Shown here: piece after piece, positions 1 through 9,700 of the stretch
How the letters are laid out: each line of letters opens with the position of its first letter
Position numbering within the stretch: the stretch's first letter is position 1
NCBI GenBank assembly: GCA_002702205.1
Contig: NZYP01000029.1
Span: forward strand, 2,851 to 21,524
Length of the DNA stretch: 18,674 nt
Reading direction: 5' to 3'
Source of the DNA: Flammeovirgaceae bacterium
GTDB lineage: Bacteria > Bacteroidota > Bacteroidia > Cytophagales > MED-G16
Translations under genes and position numbers: made by a program
The notes under the pieces: model-generated
Seen by the model: only the letters and a program-made list of their open reading frames with translations
The model's database searches: none
Told to the model about the DNA's origin: nothing

Positions 1-870
1 TCCATTAGCGCTTGTACCAAAGCTTATAACATTATCCTTGAAACCACTTATAACTACCTTACCATCACCCCAATTTGAAGAAGAATTATCAGTAAAAGCA
101 ACTTGAGATACAGATGCGTCAAGACTTAAATTGAGATTACCCGAACCCATAGTTAATTCACCCATATTACTTTGGTCAGCATTAACTAATAATGAGAAAT
201 TTTTATCTAAAATATTTATATCACCCTTAAATATATTTGCACCATTTAAAATTAATTTAGGATTGCTAGCAGTACCAGGGCTAATAAATATACCATTTGA
301 AATAAAGGTACCATCGTCTATGGTGTTTGCTATTATTTGAGCATTAGCTCCCAAATATTTAAATTCTCCTGTATAGCCAAGGTTATCTGAAGAAGATCCA
401 AAGGTTATATTGGTATCATCACCAACCTGTAAAGCGCCTGAGCCTATTAATTTACCATTTAGTGAGAAAGATCTGTTAAGCTTACCAACAAACTTTGTGG
501 TTCCAGCAAGAGATAATTGTGAGTTTGAACCAAAATTTATACTAGCAGTTCCACCACCATTAATCTGTATAGTCTCGAGATCATTTGATGTTATATCCAC
601 TCTCAAATCAAATGTAAGATTCTTATCTGGGGCGTTATTTTGAACTGGTTGAGTTACAGCTGAGCCTGTAAGTATAAGTTTAGAATTATTAGATGAGGTA
701 ATAGCTACATCTTTTCCATCATTAGGTAATTTGATTTGAGCTATCGACACATCTTTGTCCAGTATTAAAGAGTCTTTCAGAGTCACCTTAGCTGATGAGA
801 CATTAGGGATTCCGTTATTCCAGTTTAATGGATTAGACCAAAGTTTATCCCCTCCTCCATTTGTAAATGT
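1..870 (-). repeat. Repeat unit 2 of the surface protein (partial)
   Basis: From about residue 467 onward. It opens with FTNGGGDKLWSNPLNW, paralleling unit 1, and reaches the equivalent GFKDNVISFGTSANG segment at residues 742-756, where the window ends. By hand alignment without gaps, residues 388-431 of unit 1 and 713-756 of unit 2 are identical at 26 of 44 positions, at a constant offset of 325 residues. Unit 2 lacks the cupredoxin insert. More units may follow beyond the edge. Confidence 0.75.
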
Positions 871-2268
871 TGATACAGAAACATCAGGTGGAGTTTCTGA
901 TCTAATTTTTCCGGCAGAACTAATTTCTAAAACTGTCCCACCAACATCTATCTGAGAAAGTTGCGATGAAGTCAAGCCGGATGCAGAACTACCAAAACTT
1001 AAAACATCGTCTTTAAAACCAGTAACAATTATTTTACCATTACCCCAACTTGAAGCGTTGTTATCAGCAAATGCGATAGATGTTACACTTGGATCAATAC
1101 TCAAATTGATTTTAGCAGAATCTGTCATTGTAATTAACCCAGCATTTGACTGATTGGCGTTTATGGTTAAATTCAGAATTTTATCAGAATCTATCTGAAG
1201 AGCACTCTTTAAGATATCATCTGAATTTATTGTCATATGACCTCCAGTAGTTACAATAATTTTAGTTCCTGAAGTCTTAAATTTATTTTTACCTGAGCTA
1301 ACAGTCAATTTACCATTTCCTGCATTTCCTATAAACCTCAGAGCACTTGCGTGTTCAGAAAAATCTGAGTTATTACCAAAAGTAATATTTGTATTAGCGT
1401 TGATATTTAACCATTTATCTGATATAAACTTACCATTAATATGATGAGCAGTATTAGCTTTAGAGTTAGGATTAGCCATAGTTAAAGTAGCCGTATTATT
1501 TGTTAGTGATGAGTTAAAAAAGATTTTTGCTCGTGCCCCGTTTGTGGCAAATTGTTTTCCCTGAGCATCCGATGTATTAATTATTACAGGGAGCTGGAAA
1601 TCGACAGAAGAATCATCACCATTAGCCTGTATTGGTTGCCCAACATTACCATTACCAGTTATAGTAAGAGATTTTTGAGGAGTAACCGTTATTTGGCCTA
1701 CCATATTTTTATGATAGGTACAGATGTAATAATATGTTCCAGGAACAACACCATTTAAATCCCATGTTATAGTATCTCCATTTGTTCCATTATTTGTAAC
1801 TCCAGTTACTAATTTGCTTACGTCATATTCTCCTGAGCTAGATAATTCCGATACAATTGCAAATGGATGAGTAGATAGTGTGGTACTAGTTGCATCAAAA
1901 ACTAATTTATCTCCAACATTTACAGAAATGTCTGGGTCATTTTGATTACTGATTGATAATTCAGAACTGTTTAGAATGTAATTAGCATTACCAGTAGCAG
2001 TCAAACCTATGTTGAATGTTCTACTAGTTTTTATGATTATGCCCTTCCTAGCGGCAATAACTTGTTTGACGGTATAGTCGTTATCAAGAATTAGAACTCC
2101 CTTAACTGTCTGAATCTTAATTTTATCCGTTGATGTAGGCAAGGAACCGCCTGCCCAATTTGCAGAGTTGGAAAATAGACTGTCTCCGCCTCCATTGTTA
2201 AAAACCTTTTGACCTGATAAGGAAATGGATATTATTGATAAAAAAAATATTAAAATATTGGCTTTCAT
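1..2268 (-). CDS. Large exported repeat protein with an inserted cupredoxin domain (partial, C-terminus beyond the left edge)
   Basis: An uninterrupted minus-strand frame of 756 codons starts at the ATG at 2268 and is still open at base 1. Residues 1-19 look like a signal peptide (MKAN, then a hydrophobic run ending LSG before Gln20), so the protein is exported. The rest is rich in Asn, Ser, Thr and Gly with short alternating hydrophobic strands, as in beta-helical or beta-solenoid surface proteins. Two long homologous units are visible, each opening with an NGGGD...SN..NW motif (around residues 24-36 and 470-481). The first contains a blue-copper domain at about residues 111-198. The start lies 8 bases after the stop of the tonB-like gene, so the two are probably co-transcribed. 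The same replicon encodes SprA, so type IX export to the surface is my inference; the sorting domain expected at the C-terminus is outside the window. I do not recognise a named family for the whole protein, and an adhesin or surface-layer role is only a guess. Confidence 0.85.
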   Translation of the reverse strand, partial: MKANILIFFLSIISISLSGQKVFNNGGGDSLFSNSANWAGGSLPTSTDKIKIQTVKGVLILDNDYTVKQVIAARKGIIIKTSRTFNIGLTATGNANYILNSSELSISNQNDPDISVNVGDKLVFDATSTTLSTHPFAIVSELSSSGEYDVSKLVTGVTNNGTNGDTITWDLNGVVPGTYYYICTYHKNMVGQITVTPQKSLTITGNGNVGQPIQANGDDSSVDFQLPVIINTSDAQGKQFATNGARAKIFFNSSLTNNTATLTMANPNSKANTAHHINGKFISDKWLNINANTNITFGNNSDFSEHASALRFIGNAGNGKLTVSSGKNKFKTSGTKIIVTTGGHMTINSDDILKSALQIDSDKILNLTINANQSNAGLITMTDSAKINLSIDPSVTSIAFADNNASSWGNGKIIVTGFKDDVLSFGSSASGLTSSQLSQIDVGGTVLEISSAGKIRSETPPDVSVSTFTNGGGDKLWSNPLNWNNGIPNVSSAKVTLKDSLILDKDVSIAQIKLPNDGKDVAITSSNNSKLILTGSAVTQPVQNNAPDKNLTFDLRVDITSNDLETIQINGGGTASINFGSNSQLSLAGTTKFVGKLNRSFSLNGKLIGSGALQVGDDTNITFGSSSDNLGYTGEFKYLGANAQIIANTIDDGTFISNGIFISPGTASNPKLILNGANIFKGDINILDKNFSLLVNADQSNMGELTMGSGNLNLSLDASVSQVAFTDNSSSNWGDGKVVISGFKDNVISFGTSANG
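871..2202 (-). repeat. Repeat unit 1 of the surface protein (with cupredoxin insert)
   Basis: Residues 23 to about 466. The unit opens with FNNGGGDSLFSNSANW, has an LILD strand near residue 80, and ends in a GFKDDVLSFGSSASGL segment (residues 417-432) followed by SSQLSQI. That ending resembles a module I recall from Bacteroidota surface proteins. It is longer than unit 2 mainly because of the cupredoxin domain inserted between its first beta segments and the LTITGN strand near residue 201. Confidence 0.75.
1675..1938 (-). other. Cupredoxin (blue-copper) domain inside the surface protein
   Basis: Residues about 111-198. The segment begins with a VNVGDKLVF strand (116-124), followed by STHPFAI with His134. 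It ends with GTYYYICTYHKNMVGQITV (177-195), which contains Cys183, His186 and Met189. The C-x2-H-x2-M spacing is that of amicyanin, and an upstream His completes the usual type 1 copper set of two His, one Cys and one Met. The flanking GD..VF and GTY...C strands fit the family. Copper binding and redox activity are inferred and not shown by the sequence. Confidence 0.8.
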
Positions 2269-2276
2269 ATGAATGA

Positions 2277-2951
2277 TTATCCCAATTTAAAAGTAATAGG
2301 AAGAATCATTCTTACCCTAACTGGTCTACCCCTCTGTTTACCAGGAGACCATTTTTTTGCCTTTGATATAACTCTAACTGCTTCCTCATCACATCCAGCA
2401 CCAATTCCTTTAATAGCCTGAACATCAGTAAGCGTTCCGTCCTTACCAACAACAAACTGAACAAAAACTTTCCCCTCAATACCCATTCTTCTTGCCTGTG
2501 CAGGATATCTTAGGGTAGTAGCAACATATTTATAAAAAGCACTCATTCCACCTGGTGGTGTAGGCTGATCCTCTACAATTGTAAAAATCTCGTCCACTTC
2601 CTCCTCCTCAGGTGCCTCCTCAAAGACAATTTCTTCTATAACAGTCTCCTCCGTGATTTCCACATCAATTTCTATCTCAATTTCTTCTTCAATTTCTTCT
2701 TCATCTGGAACCTCAATTATTTCGGGTTGTTGAATAACTGGTGGTGGTGGTGGTGGTTGCTCGGTAGGTGGTATTTCCATCAAATCCTCAAAATCATCAT
2801 CAATAGATCCTAAATCCATACCTGCACCTCTGTCATAAAATCTCCACTCAAAAGCAGTGATAACTAATAAGAGGCTCACACAAAGTCCTATATTAAGAAA
2901 CAGTCCGCTCCTTCTTTCTAAATCAGCTTCAGGATTTTTCTTTATTTCCAT
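2277..2951 (-). CDS. TonB-family energy transducer
   Basis: The product, 224 residues, is anchored in the inner membrane and transmits proton-motive force to outer-membrane receptors. Residues 1-15 are cytoplasmic and basic (KK, RR). Residues 16-35 form one membrane helix. A PPPPPP stretch (66-71) leads into a strongly acidic linker (77-128), and residues 136-224 are a TonB C-terminal domain with YPAQARRMGIEGKVFVQFVV (149-168) and a final VRMILPITFKLG strand. The domain order is the usual one for Bacteroidota TonB. The linker is unusual: 27 of the 52 residues at 77-128 are Asp or Glu, and there is no Lys or Arg from 42 to 140. No exbB, exbD or receptor gene lies in the window. The gene sits between the VanZ-like gene and the surface-protein gene, 8 bases from the latter. 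The family call is firm; which receptor it serves cannot be read from the sequence. Confidence 0.93.
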   Translation of the reverse strand: MEIKKNPEADLERRSGLFLNIGLCVSLLLVITAFEWRFYDRGAGMDLGSIDDDFEDLMEIPPTEQPPPPPPVIQQPEIIEVPDEEEIEEEIEIEIDVEITEETVIEEIVFEEAPEEEEVDEIFTIVEDQPTPPGGMSAFYKYVATTLRYPAQARRMGIEGKVFVQFVVGKDGTLTDVQAIKGIGAGCDEEAVRVISKAKKWSPGKQRGRPVRVRMILPITFKLG

Positions 2952-2975
2952 TTATCTAATATAAGTAAATGATAT

Positions 2976-3374
2976 CTATTTACTAAGAATTTTAACACAA
3001 AAAAGTCCTGAGAAAATACCAATTACATTTACAGAAAGATCATAATAATCGAAATTTCTGAAGGGTATGTATAATTGTTGAATCTCAGTAAAAGACCCAA
3101 ATACTGTTAGAATTAATAGTATTATGATAAAGATATTAAAACTAAAATTACCCTTATATAGGTATATTGTTTTTGATGTAAGAAATGACTGAATAAAAAA
3201 TAAGCTAAAATGAATTAATTTATCAAAATGACTAAATCTAGAGTAAGTTGAACTTTCAGGCTGATAATATATCATTAAGTATATTATTAAAAAAAACCAG
3301 ATGAAATTAAGGGAAAAATATATAAAAAAACTAACCGGTAATTTTTTCATAAGCGGTGAGGTCAAGAAGTTCAT
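2976..3374 (-). CDS. VanZ-like integral membrane protein
   Basis: Small hydrophobic protein of 132 residues with about four membrane segments (roughly 14-36, 50-72, 78-95 and 113-130). It keeps the sparse polar signature of VanZ-like proteins: DKLIHF at 51-56, E97 and Q99 (TEIQQL), R106, D109, D112 and N116, then a glycine-containing last helix. The family is named after VanZ of a teicoplanin-resistance cluster, but the function of chromosomal members is unknown and no resistance role should be assumed. The start used here, ATG at 3374, overlaps gcvH by 44 bases and has AGGTAA just upstream. A second ATG at 3350 (MKKLPVSFF) would give 124 residues and a 20-base overlap and is equally possible. 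In either case the gene probably depends on gcvH translation. I recall a gcvH-VanZ pairing from other Flavobacteriia. Confidence 0.8.
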   Translation of the reverse strand: MNFLTSPLMKKLPVSFFIYFSLNFIWFFLIIYLMIYYQPESSTYSRFSHFDKLIHFSLFFIQSFLTSKTIYLYKGNFSFNIFIIILLILTVFGSFTEIQQLYIPFRNFDYYDLSVNVIGIFSGLFCVKILSK

Positions 3375-3705
3375 TTACCTGAGTAGGGTTATCAAGTTTA
3401 ATTTTAACCATCCACCCCTCACCATATGGATCATTATTTACAAGTTCTGGCTCTGATTCCAACTTTTCATTTACTTCCACAATAACACCATCTACAGGCA
3501 TAAATAAGTCAGATACTGTTTTAACAGCCTCTATAGTTCCAAATACATTTCCCATTCCAACTGACTCATCTAAGGTCTCAATCTCAACATAAACTATGTC
3601 ACCCAACTCGCCTTGAGCAAAGTCAGTTATGCCAATGAAAGCGTGCTCACCGTCTACTCTCATCCACTCGTGATCTTGTGTAAATTTTAATTCTTTTTGA
3701 TCCAT
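3331..3705 (-). CDS. gcvH: Glycine cleavage system H protein
   Basis: Complete at 124 residues, the normal length. GcvH is the mobile lipoyl carrier of the glycine cleavage complex. It takes the aminomethyl group from the P protein (GcvP) and passes it to T (GcvT) and L. The lipoylation site is clear: GTIEAVKTVSDLFMP, with Lys62 as the attachment residue. N-terminal FTQDHEWMRV (8-17), GITDFAQGELGDIVYVE (25-41) and the Gly-Trp-Met segment near the C-terminus are all family features. No gcvT or gcvP is in the window. It lies 44 bases after sprA and overlaps the next gene. Its substrate, glycine, is produced by the Tdh/Kbl pathway encoded about 12 kb away in the same window; that link is metabolic, with no evidence of co-regulation. 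Confidence 0.97.
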   Translation of the reverse strand: MDQKELKFTQDHEWMRVDGEHAFIGITDFAQGELGDIVYVEIETLDESVGMGNVFGTIEAVKTVSDLFMPVDGVIVEVNEKLESEPELVNNDPYGEGWMVKIKLDNPTQVNELLDLTAYEKITG

Positions 3706-3749
3706 TGAACGAATATAGTAAATGAAATTTTTATATAAAAGTAAAGCTA

Positions 3750-6700
3750 TTACTGATTCAAACTTAATCTTAATCTTGCACCAAAACTTGTCGAATATCT
3801 TGGGAAAGAATTAGAAACTGTTGGTTTATTAATAACCCTATCGTAATAGATTACAAGATTCATTCTATCATTTACAGTATAATTTATATTAGGTCTTAAC
3901 TGAAAATTATAATTACCGTTTGTCACTACACTCTCGTCATCTATTTTCCTCTGTATTGTCTTGGTATTTCTTATTGTAAAATTTAATCTGAATTCAATCT
4001 CATTATCAAGAATTATAGTATTTCCTTGGTATTTAAAAGGGAGCCTCAACTCGTCTCGTGTATAACCAAAGTCAATTGTAAAATCTGAATTTCTCATTTC
4101 ATTTACCTGAGAATTAGATAAGTTCAACATAATATTTCTGTCTTTTTTAAAATCTATTCTTGCATTTAGATTATTCTTAGTCCTTAAATTCAAACCTATA
4201 AGAGGTGCAAACCTCTCAACAATTCTTACCTGGTTTATGATATAAAATGGAATTAATCCATTTTCAGTCTGCTCAGATGCTAGTGGGTAATTCATTAATG
4301 AATTTGTAAAATCAAGGTTGTTCATATAAAGCAATGAATTTGAAAACTCACCTACTGAGTAAGTACTCTGATATGAATGCGTCAAAGTTATTGTCGTGAA
4401 AATTTCACTAAGCGACTTTATCTTACTCAATCCAGAAAAATCAATTCTCCAGTTAGGAATTGGAATTTTAGGAAATGGTTTAAGTGAGAAGTTAGAAGGA
4501 TCAGAGTCTGAGTAAGCAGAAATAAAAGCTGGAATTAAAACATCTTGAGAATTAAGTCCATACTCTCCTGAATTATTTAAGTTATTTAACCTTGATCTGA
4601 TAACCTTTCTGTTCTCAACAAACTTTAAGAAAGTTGGAGAGCTTTTTGAATTATCTTCATTAACAAACGCAGTTTTTATTGCTAAGAAAGAGAGAGAAAA
4701 ATTACCACCTCTACTTGGTGTAAGTGAGACGAAAGAATCATCTGAGGAATTATAACGGAATATTTCTTGGAAATTTTCTGTAACCAATCTCTTGGCATCT
4801 AATTGAATCCTAAATCCATTGACTGGCTCCAGACTACTTCTAAATTGAAAATTATGATTTCGACTCTGGAGAAATGGTGTATTTAAAAAATCATTCTTCA
4901 CTAACCATCCGTTACTTGCAGCCCTTTTTCTTACGCCAGCATCTTGAGATCCAAAAATAAAATCCCATCCAGGAGAACCAGAAATATTATTCATTCCAAA
5001 TATTCCTGGTGAATCAATTATACCTGACATAGCAGTTCTCTCACTCACGTTATATGTTAGATTTATTGATTTTAAAGACATTAGCATCTTCATTATCCCA
5101 TCAAAAACTCTTGACTGAAAGACAGTACTAGTTGAGTCTTTTTCTTTAAATTTTTTTGTGTAATTTTTAAATACTGGAATTTTATTATAAAGTTTATTTA
5201 CATCAAGCTTTGTTGTTAGGGAATATTCTCTTCCATTTTCTACAGTATTGCCTAATGTATCGGATTGCTGATAGGAACCTGCAGACCACATGTATCTCGA
5301 TGAATATTTAGCAGTAGAACTTACCCAGTCTAATAAAGGAATTTTATCGATAGGAAGTTTATAATTTACTGATGTTGATTGATTAAAGTTTTTTGTTCTC
5401 CCTAGTCTCTTTAAATTATAGTACATGCTGTCTAGCTTTTCTTGAGTATCTAACTCCCCTTCAGGCTCGTCTACTACTGAGTTATCAATAACATTAAAGT
5501 CAATATTCATACTATTAAAAATATTCCACTGTAAGCCGTATGATTTGTTTAAGGAAAAATATTTCTCGAAGATTGGATCAACTCCCGAGGTAGTTAAATC
5601 TGAATTTCGATATTGAGTTTTATTAAATGATCTGTTCATGTCTCCTCTTATATTTACACTTGAAGGGAGAGGATTAAAGTTTATATCTTTAATCAATTTC
5701 AAAAACTTAGAATCAAAAAACTTAACATTTTTAAATGGTTGGATAGAAATTGTCTTTGGTGAAAAGTTGTAGGAAATATTACCTCTATGTTCTTTGGTTT
5801 CTAAAGTCTGTGTTGTAACATTTGAACTTTTTCTCTCACTATAAGAAAAACTTGTTGAAAAATTTTCAATATCCCAGAAATCAACTCTTGACTCTGAATT
5901 TGTTCTTTCCTTCCTAACATTTGCAAGACTAATAGATTTTGATTCCATTCTTTCCTCAGTTAACTTCTTGTAATCTTCCCTCTCTTTCCTTGTATCAAAA
6001 GAATTTATTGAAGCACTTAATGGTATATCTTTATCAAGTGGATCGTACTTAGGTGTAACTATTGTCTTTGAAGTTGAAATATATAAAGGAAGCTTAATAC
6101 CAGATTTAGAAGGTAAAAATTTATCTAGGTTTAAGTTAGCTGAAGCATCATACTGCATTGTCTCTTCTCTTGATCTCTCAGATATTCTCTGTTGGATTGA
6201 ACCAAATCCAACTGAGGTATACCTTGCCGAAGAAGAAACTGTTCCAAAATCTGATAACTTCATATTTAAACTAGCATTAGCTGCCCAACCCTTTGTCTTA
6301 TCAAAATCCGTTAACCGTAATTCATTAAACCATAAGCATGCTGACTTTGATGATCTGTCCTCACTTATAGGATTTTTAACTCCTATCATAAAGTTTAATA
6401 CAGAACTCAGAGAGGGTCTTCCTACAATCCTAAAAATATATTTACCGTTTCTCGAAGGTTTTGAATATGGAATTGAGATATCAGACACTTCCCTATTTCT
6501 CTCTGATTTGAGAGCTAATAGCTCCTCAATAAATACATTTACTTCATTCTCTTCTGGCCAAATAGCTCTCTCTAAATTTGATCCATTCTGATTTAAGAGG
6601 GATGGCCTTGTTACCTTTAATGGTAACTCTATCTCATAGTAATTATTTTCATAATCACTACCAAACCTTAAAAAAGCATTAATTTCATCATCAGAAATTA

Positions 6701-9700
6701 TATCTCCATCATTTGGCTCTGCATGTATAAACATTTTAATCCTCCCATAATTTATTAAATCAAAATTTGATTCTTTAAATACTGCTTTCGCATCTCCATC
6801 TGATAAATCATCAACACATAATTGAAGAGACTGCTCATTTGTTCTCCTCTGAACAATAGTAGTATTATCTATATCCCGAGGTATTCCAGGAGGAACTACA
6901 TATGGAGATTTAGTTTCTGAACCTATACTATTCTCCTCAATACTTACTACAGATATTTGCATGTCAGAATCAGTAATCTCACTAACTTCATTTAAACCAG
7001 ATTGATAAAGATTACTGTCATATTTTCTCCATTGACTACCTACCATTTGAAATTTTGCAAACCTTAACACAACAGGATCTTCCCAGTCAGTAAGGTATGT
7101 TCTTATAAATCTTATAGTCTTAAAATCAGAAATATTACCATGTACTCTGTCTGGGTTTCTTATTGGAATCCTGAACTGATACCAGGTAGCGTTTCCTGAC
7201 TGATCAGTTATCTTATCAACGATATTATTTTGTCCAACATTCATTGAGCTAGGCCTCAAATCAAGTTCATACTCGTAATAACTTTCTAAATCAGAAAGAG
7301 TATTGTCCTCATTTAGATCTTCATTTTCTGGAAATGGTGATCCCTGAGATGAAAAATTAGTATTAGAGGTAAGAGGGGTATTACCCTCCATACCATTAAA
7401 ACTTTTATACCTCTCAAGAATTTTCTTATTAGATGCATCAAGATCTTCACCTAGATAATACTGAAAGTTATCAGCTGATACATCAGAAATTAATCTTTCT
7501 GAGGCACCTGTATTAAGAGTCAACTTATCTAAAAAATTTTGTTGGAAATAATTTACCTCCCCATCATCTTTTAAACCATCCAAACCTACGTCTTGATTCT
7601 CTCTAGATTCATTATTATTTTCAAAAAATTTTGTTAAATATTGCTTTGTGGTAACCCTTCCCCACTCATTATATTTTATACCAGAATCAGAATAATCTGA
7701 AGATAGACCATTCTCAAAAGCGTGAACATTATCTTTCATAAGATCTTCTGATACATTTCCTAAATTAAAAATAAGTTTCCCTCCTGATGAATTATTGTCA
7801 TTAAAAATACCATCTAAAACTTTTCCATTCTCACCTTCTATAAAAGGATCCATCATCCAGAATTCTATGTATTGAACATTGGTCCGATCAAAATCTGTAT
7901 CGTTGGAAATACTTCTTGTAATTGCCCCAAAATTAGAGGCAGGATTTTTAAGGAGACCGGATGAAGTAAGGTCAGTATTATAATTATATTGCCCCCTCTC
8001 ACTAGGAAAATATGCTATATCAAAAACGGGAAGGTTTGTGTTTATAAGTTGCCTATCTTGCTGCCTGAATATGTCTTGAGGAGAGATAGCTTTTATATAG
8101 TTATTTTCTAAATCATCAAGTGAAATATTTCTAGGTTTTTGCGTTCCTCCATTCAGATAAAAGATATTATCAATTGTGTACCAAGCAATCTTAGCTCTAT
8201 TATAAGAGTATCCTAAATTGTTTGTTGTTAATTTACTTTTATCAAACTTATCATTTGTAGTTTGAGGCGTTGATCCCAACTTCCAAGATAAGTTTGAACC
8301 ACCAATTGAAATAGGGATAACTGCACTCTCAAAATCATCTATATATGTAATGCCCTCTCCATTAATCATATTTGATGTACCAGGAACAATTTGTGCGAAT
8401 TCTGTACTAAAATTAATATTTGACATCTCTCTTGTTCCTAATAAAGGGATCGCATTTATTACCTTTGTTATTAACTCACTTTCTTTATTTATATTAAAAT
8501 CAAATCCATATTTAGTGTTTTTAACTGGTTCATTTCCAACACTAAACCTTGTTACACCACCTGGTCTCTCGTTTAAATGGAATACCGTGAAACCTAAATT
8601 TATATTTTCATCAAACTCATATTCAGCTCTAGCCCCAGACAACCATTTGGTTTGAAAATTAAAAAGATCAGCCTTCTCAAAAGAGACATTTATTTCTTGT
8701 CCTGAGCTCAATATGGATGGATTTAAAATCCTAACACTTCCTAAGTTATAGTTAACAGTATAATCTGTTCCCTCAACCAATTGTAAATTCCCTGCGGTGA
8801 CAACTACTGAGTTTTCAGATATTCCTAAACCAGGCAAATTTATCTCACTTCCAGAGCCAGAAGAGACAGTACCTACAATAAAAAATTTATTTTTTGATAA
8901 TACCTTCTCAGCTTCGTCTTGCGTCATTTCATATAACTCTTTATAAACGTACCTTTCAGATAAATCTATCTCTGAACTTTCCTGAAAATATGAGTCAAGG
9001 GTAGAGCCAAATGGTTCTAAGACTGGAAAAATAATATTTCCCCGTTCAGGGTTAATGGTAAAGCCTTCTACAAAATCAAAATTCCCATCGTACTGAGGAT
9101 CATTATTTGAGTTAAGTCTATCTAAACCTAAAAGTCTAACAAGTGGTTTATCTCTGGTAAGTACTCCCTCGTTTAGGCTTGGATTATTAAACCCCACAGC
9201 ATCATCACGGTAATTAACTTTAAGCTCAAAATTTTCACTTTCAATTCTAGTTGCGTTTAGGTTATAAATATTTTTCATCATCAAATCCCATGTTGGAATA
9301 GAAACATTAATATTTGAGGGTCTCAATAGCTTTAAAAAAATGACCTCACTCTCGTCTCTGTTTTGGTAATCTTCAGTAAGTTCACCTACCTTGAATCTTT
9401 CTCCATTGTATGTATACTCATAAGAAACTGCAAGAACTTCATCATTCTGAAGTCTTCTAAGTAATGAAATATAGCCCAAGGTCTTATTTATCTCATACTC
9501 ATCAGTGTCAAGTTTACGTGCGGAAGTTACCTTCTCATAATCTAAAGATTTTGAGAAAATAAACTGAGAAGATAACAAGTCATCAACTTGATCAATATTT
9601 CTTAACCCAGCATTTGAAGTTAAATTAGAAAATAATAAATTCGAACCATTATCATTTGGGCCACCATTTCCTGACCCGACTTGAGAATTACTTTCTTTTA

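Noticed and set aside
2976..3374. Antibiotic-resistance gene reading of the VanZ-like protein
   Set aside because: Only the loose VanZ-like family signature is present, in a chromosomal metabolic context with no other van genes.
8350..8655. Open plus-strand frame of about 100 codons opposite sprA
   Set aside because: It lies wholly antisense to well-conserved sprA sequence, has no recognisable domain, and is a shadow of the real gene; the same holds for 10243-10500 and for plus-strand frames at 131-955.
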